From Ophiocordyceps camponoti-saundersi (nom. inval.) (lineage: Eukaryota > Ascomycota > Sordariomycetes > Hypocreales > Ophiocordycipitaceae), in assembly GCA_003339415.1 (NCBI GenBank), contig PDHQ01000003.1, positions 248,001-312,000 on the forward strand: 64,000 bases of DNA, in the 5' to 3' direction. A program made the position numbers and the translations under genes. Below, piece after piece: positions 10,693 to 20,576 of this stretch. The notes under the pieces are model-generated. The model was not told where the DNA came from. It made no database searches and saw only the letters and a list, made by a program, of their open reading frames with translations. The first letter of the stretch is position 1, and each line of letters opens with the position of its first letter.

Positions 10693-12612
10693 ATGGATAC
10701 GCTACTGTGAGCTGGCTCAGAGACTCGGCTGTTGTCAAAGTCGCTGACACTGACGTCAACAGAACCGCCAAGATCGCGGCCAACGCCCCTCGCTATCGTC
10801 GCAGAAGCTCGACCTTCCTCGACGGCATTCACGATGTTATCGAGGATCAGGACATGGCCCCGGCTCAGCTTTACAGTACCATGTCCGGCCGTTTGTTTCA
10901 CTCGGGGCGCATAGCCATAGTCATGGTCGGTCCGCCGGCGCGAGGAAAAACGTGAGCTTGATGTGCCTCAGTGTCGTTGGCACCGCTTCTCATCCCTTGC
11001 TAGCCACATTTGCGTCTCCCTTGCCAGATACCTGCAATGGCTGGGCGTCAAGACGCGCATCTTCCACCTCGGCGACTATCGACGCGCCACCGTCGGCCCG
11101 GAAGGCTCCGTGCCGGAAGACTATTTCTTCCCCAACGCCTCTCCGTCATCTGCCATGTTGAGACAAAAGATCTTGAAAAAGTGTCGCGAGGACATCTATG
11201 CATGGTTGAATCACGAAAACGGTCAAGTTGCCATATACGACGCCGTCAACCCGACGGCGAGCGGACGTCGGTCCTTGGCCAAAGAACTGGGCAAGCACGA
11301 TGTCCAGGTGGGTGTGATTCGGAGATCCTTGGCAACATTGACTTACTTACACCTGAAAGACACTGTTCATCGAATCGTACGTGGATGACGAACGCATCCT
11401 GCGAGAGAACGCGAGAAATGTCAAAATATCGTCTCCCGACGTGAGTAGCAGCTCATACTCCCACGCGAACTCCGAATACTCATTTTGTGTTTAGTTTGCC
11501 GGCATGGACCCCGACGAAGCAGCCAAGCTTTACCTGAAGCGCATTGAAATGCGAATCCCCATGTTCGAGACGATGAACGAGGCCGAACTCAACTATATCA
11601 AGATGATCAACGCCGGCGCCAAATTCTTTTACAACAACGTTAGCTTCAACTACCTCTCGCATCGGATTGTCTTTTACCTCACCAACCTGCACATCAAGTC
11701 GCGAAAGACTTTCTTCGTCCGAGCTGGCACTACAGAGGTGGAGGACTCATACAAGGCAGATGCACCGCTGTCAGAGCAAGGCAGAGTGTATGCAGAAAAA
11801 ATGTCCAAGACATTGCTGAAGCACCGCGAGCAGGAACAGGCGGAGCAAGCGGAAAAGGGGGGGGCACAAACATCTCTGAGGCCACTAACGGTGTGGACGT
11901 CGACCCGGCGCCGGACCGTGCAGACTGCAGATTACCTGCGAGAGCAGGGCTACAAAGTCCGGCAGCGATCCCAGATGAGCCAGATCAATCCCGGGGTGTG
12001 CGAGAAGATGACGGAGAGGATAATTCGTCAAATATATCCCGAGGAGGTGGAGAAGCACGGGCTGGATCCCTATCATCACAGATATCCCCGAGCAGAGGTA
12101 TGTGTTGAAGCGATCGGTCACGATCCGGGACTGACCAAGTGACGGTCCAGTCCTATCATGACCTAGCGGTGCGTCTCGAGCCCATCATCCTCGAGCTCGA
12201 GCGGGAGCAAAACGACCTGCTCATCATCGCGCACGAATCGGTGCTTCGCGTGCTGTACGCGTACCTGATGCACTGCTCGACGATGCAAATTCCTTGCCTC
12301 AAGTTTCCACGCGACGAGATTATTGAGATCATCCCGGCGGCGTACCAGAACGAGGCGAAGCGGATCCACATCCCCGGCCTCGACCCGCGCCTGCTACCGG
12401 GCTCGCCCGACGATATCACGGTGCCGCTCAGGATGGCCGGGGCGTCGGCGAGCGGCAGAGAGAGCAACAGCGGAAGCGTCCCCAGCAGCGGGCAAATGAG
12501 CCCGATTGCCGGAGGCATGAGCAGCCCTGCGCTTCCGGTGGAACGGCCGCCGGAGAAGGTGATAAACACGGCCAAGGACATGGTTGCAGACAAGGTGGAC
12601 GACGAGGATTAA
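10693..12612 (+). CDS. 6-phosphofructo-2-kinase with degenerate fructose-2,6-bisphosphatase domain
   Basis: Makes fructose-2,6-bisphosphate, the allosteric switch between glycolysis and gluconeogenesis, in the cytosol. Six exons (10693-10706, 10763-10951, 11004-11307, 11360-11440, 11495-12097, 12151-12612) give 550 residues. The kinase domain has the P-loop GPPARGKT (residues 61-68), then RIFHLGDYRR, and YDAVNPT. The phosphatase domain has the frame of the histidine phosphatase fold (WTSTRRRTVQTA; NPGVCEKMT; LIIAHESVLRV with the second His near 425), but the nucleophile motif RHG is RAG (FFVRAGTTE): Ala about 273 replaces the phospho-accepting His. The bisphosphatase should therefore be inactive, as in yeast Pfk26, where Ser replaces this His. 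The first exon is only 14 nt; this start is a prediction from good splice sites and frame. The tail is Ser/Gly-rich. Confidence 0.92.
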
Positions 12613-13226
12613 AGCTGCAGGTTGGTTGGCTTAGGAATCCCGTCTTTGGCTCATGCAGAAGCCCTGTGCGACCATCCGGCCGATGGCTTGTGTTTTTCTG
12701 GCAGTCCGGGCACAGCTGAGCTGCCGTTGCGATTGTATGTATGTGCGTGTGCGTGTTCGTGTGCGTTTGTGTGTAGGTATTCTTACACGATTTCATGGTA
12801 GAAGTGACAGAAGAGAAGCATGTTTGCTCGTCTACGACAAGTCGTCGGTGTGAGAGGAAAGCGATAAGGAGTCAGGGGTTTCAGCAGAAGAAGGCTGAGT
12901 TGCACGACAACTGCAGGTCAGAGACTTACATACACCCGATGCAGTTGGACGGCTTGCAGCTACGATGGGTTCAGCCACGACTACGGTAATGGTAGAGGGA
13001 GAGTCTGATATTAATTACTCGTTAGGGGGGGTTGCTTTCCCTGATGTTGATGACGACCAGGGCCGGGCGTGTGATGCAGCCACGCAATGCGTCAGGCCGA
13101 AAGCAGGATGAGGCTGTAGGAGGTTCGTAACATGTGAGCAGTCATATGTATTTATATATTTGTGACGACAGCAGGCCCCTCGGAGCCTTGCCTACGTACG
13201 TACTACTTACTCACAACGGTATGGAC

Positions 13227-13257
13227 GTATGTATGTATGTATGTATGTATGTATGTG
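13227..13257. repeat. (GTAT)n microsatellite
   Basis: About seven and a half perfect tandem copies of gtat. Similar but shorter TATG/CATA runs recur through 12.7-16 kb and at 30.71 kb, suggesting a genome-wide microsatellite class in this species. Confidence 0.9.
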
Positions 13258-16084
13258 GATGAGGACAGATTGTTGTTCGTGTCGTCGCAACGGGCAACGG
13301 AGGTTGAGGTGTGATACCCGGCAGTCGACAGAGAGAAAAAGGAAACAGGAAAGCTTGATGGGTGCAGTGATTGTTACGTGGGCAGGGTATTCATGACGGC
13401 AGTGAAGGAGGATGCGTGCCAGCGATGCAAGGTGCTGAAAAGGGTTGGCGGTGCAGTGAGCACCTAAAATGGCGCGCGAGGAGTCCAATTCGTCCAATCA
13501 AAGCCCGTAGCGGCTCTCGAGAGGGTTCCGGTGGACTGGATTTCGGCGACGGCCGGCGGCGTAGGCGGGTCAGAGGACCGTGCATGTGACGACGACGACC
13601 AATTGGTAGGCGGATAGATAGGTAGCTACCTGTAGAGTGGGATGCTATTGGAGCGGCATCGGGCATCATTGCTTACTGTTGCAGGTACTCGTCTATCTGT
13701 CCACGTAACCATATTCGCGAACTTTTCCGAACAGATTAATTGGTCGCTGCTTACCACCTGCGAATGCTACGGGCGATACATATTGCTTGCAAATGCTTTG
13801 CATCATCTGTACGGTACGGATAGACTGTATGTAGGAGATTATCTGGAATAGATATACCCGTAGGTATGTACATCTGTATACCTATGTATGTACGAGGGCG
13901 TTGAAGAGAAAAATCTGTCCGTCTGTTGTGTGTATGTTGTATGTACGGCGCAGCAGCAGTACCGATGCGATGCGCTGCGCTGCGCATGTGCCTCGTACGA
14001 GCAGAACCTAAAATGGGCCGTTAGCGCCGCATGAGGAGGGTCATGAGACCTGATGCAGGCGTGCCAACACAGGCTCTGACGCACTGTCACGCTTCGACTG
14101 CGAGAGAGGCTACGACTGCGAGAGAGCGGGCGAGCCCGAGCCCGATACCATGTATGATGTATGTAAACTGACGTCCGAACAATGCCACGAGTCCCGCCAG
14201 TCGAATTGCCTTAGTAATCTGCTTCTTGAAGCCCGTCCGTGGAAGAGGTTAGCCGATGACGTCGCACCCTGAATGACGTCTATGCTCAACGCGGAAATGT
14301 AGACTCTGCACACACACGCAACAATGCATGCACCGTACATATCCGAATGTACAGACAGCTGTGCTGCCCCTTGATGATGAGGGAGCTCTAAACATCATCC
14401 TGCCCAATTCAATTCCATCCTCCAAGGCCATTAAATGCACCAAAGACTCCCACTGACTACTAGGTAAAATGGTGTGCATGCAGAGCTTGCCCCTCTCCCT
14501 TGACACCGAACACCAAGAAGCGCACTCGTATCGAAGACAGAGCTCGTTATCCGGCACGTGGCGTAATATTAGCCATCGCATGTGGCCGTACATGTGTACA
14601 TAGGTAGTTCATAGAGCGAGATGCGGGGCCAACCAACGTTGCTTGATTTTTAATATGCGTGCAGCATCTCGTCTTGTCGCACAGGTGCCCACTTCGCATG
14701 TGTGTACAGATGTAGACTCAGACAGGTGCCAGAGTCGATATTCCCCTGTGAAAGCAAGGTGCCAAGTTAGTACGCACAGTACGGATGCAGGGTATCTCGA
14801 AAGTGGAGCCATCTCCGAACGAGATGGTCCGGCAAGGCTCTGCGATCTTTCCTTCGACACGAAACACGGCGACTCGTGTCCCCTTTTGCACCCCGAATGC
14901 CCCGATCCGCTGAGCTTACATACATACCTACATATGTATGTGTGTGTGTGAACTTACGTACTACACATGTGCATACATTGATGCCGGGTCGCTGCGGCTT
15001 GTCAGGTGCTGAAGAGTGCCGCTGTGCGAGCCACTATTCTCATCTATCCATAAACACCTTATACATATATGTATGTATACTAGCAGATATGAATGCACAT
15101 GTGTACATACATACGTGTAGTATGACTGCTGCCGTCTCCGGGTCACGAGCAAGCGCCAACTCTGGACTACAGTGTTCAGACACGGCCTGAGCATCGTGCA
15201 AGACTTCGGAGTAGTGCCGGCCGAGACGTGTGTGTGTGTGTGTCCGGCCAATGGATGGAAAAGGTGTCGGATCATCAGCACCGAATGCCAAGTCGAATCG
15301 TCAAACGGAAGCGCCAGACACTACATACGGAACTAAGGTAAAGATGGGTAACGCGCCGTATCCGTTTCGAAAATAAAAAAACATTGAGGGAGCACATGAG
15401 CACCTCCGAGTCCCAAGACTGTGGGCCCCCTCGGCGGGAGATGCTCTCTACGCTAGGCCCGGATGGAGCTCGCTCTGGTGCGACCGACTGTACTATAGCG
15501 GTCGAAGTAGCCTCGTTTTTGAGAGAGGAGGGGAGGGGAGGGGAGAGGGGAGAGGGATGAGCGAAGGGTAGATGCGATGCTTGTTGCCTGGTGCTCGAGC
15601 TTGCTGGGCTGGGCCCTGTTTTGCCCCTTCTCACCCTTCTCGGAGCCGCAAGTCGTTCGCTGGCTTCCCTTGTTCCCGGTGCGACTCCGATGAACTATTG
15701 CTCGGGAGGCGTGCATCACTTGTACCGGGGTCGGCCGTTTCCAACATCTCGGGTTCCGGCTCGGCGTGGCTCCAATTGCGAGCCGTGCCGTGCCGACGAA
15801 GCACGAGTATGTAAGTACGTATGTATTGTATGTATGCCCTCCCTCCGCGATCTCTCACTCCATGTCCCTACCAGATACCTAGGTTCTCTGATGGGGAAGC
15901 TATGTATGTATGTATGTACATATTAGTAGGATTGTGTAGGTACGTGTGTGTGCATGTATGACAGCCAGCCAGTCCCTGGCTTCGGGTCCGGACCCTGCTG
16001 GCATTGGGAGATGGTGATGGAGGGCCCTACTAGGACGTATGGATGTACTATCTTGTTCCTACCACTTCTACCGCGAGGCGGCGA

Positions 16085-16085
<1 letters not shown>

Positions 16086-16129
<44 letters not shown>
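16086..16129. repeat. (GGC)n trinucleotide repeat
   Basis: About fourteen uninterrupted GGC units in the non-coding region upstream of GSK-3. It could code poly-Gly or poly-Arg but is not in a convincing gene. Confidence 0.9.
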
Positions 16130-16244
16130 AAGCCACTGGAGCGGCAGCGCCCCGCACCTAACGTGCCCCTCGTCAGCGCGGCACAGCGCAGCGCACGCGC
16201 ACACAAACAGCCCCTACAGGCGCCGCCAGCCCAGGATACCCCAC

Positions 16245-17080
16245 CCCACTCTCTCTCCCCCCCCTCTCTCTAGGTCTATGTCTCTCTCTCTCTTCCTCCC
16301 TCCCTCTCTCTCCCACAACTCACTCACTCCATCATTCAACCACCCCCCTCTTCTTCCTCCTCTGTCAACGTCTTCATCGCTTTTCCCTCCTCCACAACTG
16401 CTCCAACCACTTCTATCGCCAGCCAACCATCCCCGGTCGTTCCCAATCCCGCCCCTCCCCTTCGTTCCACATCGCCCGTCGCTCGCCTCGCCTGTCGCCG
16501 CGGGCACCTCGTCGTCGCACTTCGCCAGCCCAAGTGCCGTCATCCATCCTCACGACCACCGTGGTGACGACCTTAATCTTGCCCGGGTGAGCTCCCCTCC
16601 CAGGCTCCCCCCCTTTGCCCCCCCTCCTATCCCCCCCCGCCGCCGCGTTCAGCAGTGCGAGCCTCGTCTTGGCTTGCCTGTACCTGTTCCCTGCCCCCCC
16701 TCCCCCCCCCCCCCTTCTCTCCCTCTCTCCCTCTCTCCCAAGTCACGAGGCAGGCCTCTGCTGGGTCCCTCCCCCAGGTCTTTGTGCAAGCTGCGGTTGT
16801 GCCACTGTGCACGCGCGCATCAAACAAAGCCCAATCCATCCGCCTGTTTTTTCCCCCTTCCTCACCTACCATCTACCTACCTACCTACCACCTCTTGTAT
16901 GGACCACCTCTTATTTTCATCCTCTCTCCTCTCCTGTGCCTCTCTGCATGTACACGACGCTTCTCTTCCCCTCCCCCCTCCCTCTCCCTCTCTCTCACAC
17001 TCTCTCTTACTCTCTCACCCGCCCTACTTCTCGTTTACTCTCTCGCTCCCTCTCTATATCACCTGAAGCTATTTTCATTT
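16245..17080. promoter_or_regulatory. CT-rich tract in GSK-3 5' region
   Basis: More than 800 bases dominated by C and T on the + strand, with many ctctctc and cccctc runs. Pyrimidine-rich tracts upstream of the start are common in highly expressed fungal genes. It precedes the GSK-3 ATG by 0.7-1.5 kb; a promoter or leader role is inference. Confidence 0.5.
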
Positions 17081-17191
17081 CACGTTGCTCGGCGTATGCA
17101 TTGTGCATCCTGCAGCGCCTGTGACCTCACCCCTCGTTGACCTGTGTTGCTTAGTCTATTTGTACATTTCAGTATCATCACCCACAGCAAA

Positions 17192-17218
17192 CCCCCCCCC
17201 GCCCCTCCCCCCCCCCCC

Positions 17219-17288
<70 letters not shown>
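17192..17288. repeat. Poly-C tract (69-base uninterrupted run)
   Basis: A C-homopolymer broken only by single g or t bases at its left end, then uninterrupted C from 17220 to 17288. It lies 490 bp before the GSK-3 start codon. The other strand is poly-G with G-quadruplex potential. The length may be an assembly artefact. Confidence 0.9.
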
Positions 17289-17777
17289 TTTTCTAAGATC
17301 CTTTTGCGCTCCCGTTTTTTTTGGCCCCGCCCCGCATCTCGCCCCTCGGAGCCTGAGGCTACACTTTCAGAACACTGCGTCGTCGCCTGTTACCTTGGGT
17401 TGCTCCCCACCTTTTCCTTCTTTGTGATTCACCTTCCATGACCGTGTGGATCGCCCCGGCTGACCTCGCTTCCCAGCCGCACCCGACTGTCGCTCGCCAG
17501 CCGACTCGAAATCGACCTCGAACCCTAGCCGAGACCAAGGCCTTCAACGGCCATCTATATCTCCTTCGCCTGCCGCCGAACTTTCTACTGGCAGCCTGCA
17601 CCTTCTCGTGATTTGACCGCTTCATATCCGAGACCCGCCTCTCCTTTCATCTGCCCATCACGGCCGACGCAAAAAAAATTGAATTGATACCCCTCGCCCA
17701 CTTGCCGCGAATCTCGTCTTGCCACGAACCGCCCTCTGTCCGACCGGCTGTGAGGCTCTGTCAGAGGATTGTTCAGC

Positions 17778-19278
17778 ATGTCGTCCCATCGACCAAATGC
17801 TTTCAATAGTCTTAGGATGGGAGGTTAGCTTTTGCTCCGATTTCTTCGACGCTTCGCGTCGCTGCCCTTTCGCTGACAACGCCTCTGTGCAGAGGTGATT
17901 CGAGAAAAGGTGCAGGATGGAATCACGGGCGAGACCAGGGACCTTCAATACACGCAATGCAAGATTGTTGGAAATGGGTCCTTTGGCGTCGTCTTCCAGA
18001 CCAAGTTGTCGCCATCGGGTGAGGACGCAGCCATCAAACGCGTGCTACAGGATAAGAGGTTCAAGGTAAGACGTCTTGGTGCCTTCACCATCTTTCTCTA
18101 TCCCGCAATCTTACCTGACGTCCGCAGAACCGCGAACTGCAGATTATGCGCATCGTCAGACATCCCAACATTGTGCAACTGAAAGCATTCTACTATTCCA
18201 ATGGAGACCGCGTATGTACACTCTTGGTTTCTCAAGTTTCATGGGCCGCCCGGCGCTGACTGAATTTGCGCCCTGCAGAAAGATGAAGTCTACCTCAATT
18301 TGGTGCAAGAGTTTGTTCCCGAGACCGTTTATCGAGCCTCGCGATTCTTCAACAAGATGAAGACGACAATGCCCATTCTCGAGGTGAAATTGTACATTTA
18401 TCAACTATTTCGAGCGTTGGCGTATATTCACTCCCAAGGCATCTGCCACCGCGACATCAAGCCCCAGAACCTGCTGCTGGACCCCAACAGCGGGATTCTT
18501 AAGCTTTGTGACTTTGGCAGCGCAAAAATTCTGGTAGAGAACGAGCCCAATGTCTCGTACATCTGCTCCCGCTATTACCGTGCCCCGGAGCTCATTTTTG
18601 GCGCGACGAATTACACAACCAAGATTGGTACGCCTCCCCCCCCTCCCTCACATCCTGTTCGATGTCGTCGCTCCCATCTGACACTGTTGCGCGCAGACGT
18701 GTGGTCGACTGGCTGTGTCATGGCGGAGCTCATGCTCGGTCAGCCGTTGTTCCCTGGCGAGTCGGGCATCGATCAATTGGTCGAAATCATCAAGGTCCTT
18801 GGCACACCTACGCGGGAGCAGATTCGAACCATGAATCCCAACTACATGGAGCATAAGTTCCCGCAGATAAAACCGCATCCGTTCAGCAAGGTCTTTCGCA
18901 GGGCCGATGCCAATGCCATCGATCTTATTGCGCGTCTCTTGGAATACACGCCAACCGAGAGACAGTCGGCCATTGACGCCATGGTGCATCCCTTCTTCGA
19001 CGAGCTTCGTGATCCCACCACCAGACTCCCCGACTCGAGACACGGGTCCGGTCAGATTCGCGACCTACCCGACCTGTTCGATTTTTCGCGTCACGGTACG
19101 TTCCCCATTCCCATTCCCACTTCACGGTGCTGACGGCCAGGCAGAGCTTTCCATCGCACCCAACTTGAATCAGAAATTAGTCCCCCCCCACGTGCGGCCG
19201 GAACTGGCGTCGCGGGGTCTGGACATTGATGACTTTACGCCCATGACGAAGCAGGAAATGATGGCAAAACTGGACTGA
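17778..19278 (+). CDS. Glycogen synthase kinase 3 (GSK-3/shaggy) serine/threonine kinase
   Basis: CMGC protein kinase that phosphorylates primed substrates. Six exons (17778-17823, 17893-18065, 18128-18211, 18279-18627, 18697-19095, 19145-19278) give 394 residues, the usual length of filamentous fungal GSK-3. Visible: [20 protein letters not shown] before the kinase domain, glycine loop [28 protein letters not shown] with the catalytic Lys, [12 protein letters not shown] (about residues 158-169), DFG (179-181), the GSK-3 activation loop [15 protein letters not shown] with the regulatory Tyr near 195, and the docking region [17 protein letters not shown]. The short C-terminal tail ends [15 protein letters not shown]. 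No N-terminal Akt-type inhibitory Ser site is evident. Preceded by an exceptionally long repeat-rich leader region. Confidence 0.96.
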
Positions 19279-20576
19279 CGGCCGCATGTGCCATACGAAA
19301 TCGAGGCTAAGCGGCGTTTGGCTCTGAACGGCATATGACGTCACTGAAAGGCGAGTGCCCAATGAACTGTGTTCCAGACGGAGGGGACTACTGGACGGGG
19401 GAGTTTGGGCTTTTAAATACAAAACCAGGCAGACGGTCGGCAAGGAAAGAGGTAGCCTGGGAGCTCGTGGCGTCGGGGCGATATATGCAAATGCGCTTCT
19501 GCGCAGGGCGTATGCGCTCTCTGCGTACGTGTCGTTGTCGTGCGGCTGGGCCGGGCCAGGGTTTGATGTTCGGGAATTCGCCCGGTGGGCTATCTGAGGG
19601 AGCGGCACCTCACAATGTCTAACGACTAAAGCTGCTGCGGCTGGGATGGGGTGAGGAGGAAAGCTACCATCGAAGGCGACTCAAGTGGCTTGACCTTGCG
19701 CAATGATAAGAGGGACATCGCCTTTCTTAGACTACGCTTTCGTTGCACGAGACGGCTGGCGTTTACTTTTTTTTGTGTCTCCCATTCCTTGTTGCGTATC
19801 AAGACATGCATCGATATCGCTGTGCTCGTGGGCACTGGATATCTCTTCTGTAGAAGAGACACTTGTCACCGACAGAACACGCGCTGGGCGTGGTAAACGT
19901 CGGCACTACTTGTGTTGCGTCTGGCCTGGCTTGGAAGAGACTCGAAGCGGAGCACATGTTTGATACCGACCCAAAGACAGGCAGGTAGGCAGGCAGGCAG
20001 TTACGGTTTACCCAAGCAGGTGAATAGGTAGCTACCAGATTCACTAGAGCGACCAAGGGAAGGACGGCGCTATCGCATGTGACAGTCAACATGGAGATAT
20101 GCCTGCTAACTATATACCTAGGTATTTACCGCAGAAAGACTATAGATCTATCAGGCCATGGTGATTTGGAGATGTGTTTTTTTCAGGCTTCTTAAAAAAA
20201 ATACCACTCGTGGGATTATTCATTCTCAGTCGGAGGGACAGAGAGAAATGTGAGGTGCGCTGCGGTGGGAGGTGAATATCTATCTGAGTCAGCTTTGTCA
20301 TGTCCTAGCCATGTACGGAGTACCTTCCAAAGTGGCTAAAGAAGTGGCTGAGGCAGTGGCTAAGGCAGCGAGCGGCTGAGGCAGCAACGGCTGAGGCAAT
20401 CAATCTTAACCTATCAATCAGCCTTTTTCGTTGGATTTGGTTCGTCAGTGTTGCAACTTGCAAATTAAGGCGTGGCCACGGCCAATCGTCACTCGCTACC
20501 TCAGCCTATCTACCAACCGATTGAGATCGCATCACTGATTGAGATCAAATCACTTTGAGAATCAAAAGTCCACAAA
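19279..20576. other. Intergenic region GSK-3 / CBP80
   Basis: 1.3 kb holding the GSK-3 3' UTR and CBP80 promoter. Contains a (GGCA)-type run at 19979-20000, several TACCTA-like stretches and a short imperfect minisatellite at 20331-20396. No gene recognised. Confidence 0.5.
20331..20396. repeat. Imperfect GTGGCTGAGGCA minisatellite
   Basis: Roughly six degenerate copies of a 10-15 bp unit built on gtggctaa/ggctgaggca, about 180 bp before the CBP80 start codon. Confidence 0.7.

Larger units (their letters stand above)
12613..17777. other. 5.1 kb gene-free region upstream of GSK-3
   Basis: No open frame with protein-family character was found on either strand. It holds many tetranucleotide stretches (TATG/CATA at 13227-13257, 13860-13900, 14930-14950, 15060-15120, 15896-15920), TG runs (15226-15243), a GGC trinucleotide repeat (16086-16129), an almost pure CT-rich tract (about 16245-17080) and a poly-C tract (17192-17288). 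The last kilobase is probably the promoter and long 5' UTR of the GSK-3 gene. Long frames through the CT and C tracts encode only Pro/Ser/Leu repeats and are not genes. Confidence 0.6.

Noticed and set aside
15948..17066. 372-codon + strand frame upstream of GSK-3
   Set aside because: Composed of translated GGC, CT and C repeats (poly-Gly, Pro/Ser/Leu); low-complexity artefact, not a gene.
17085..17441. Frame through the poly-C tract giving poly-Pro
   Set aside because: Pure homopolymer translation with no conserved sequence on either side.
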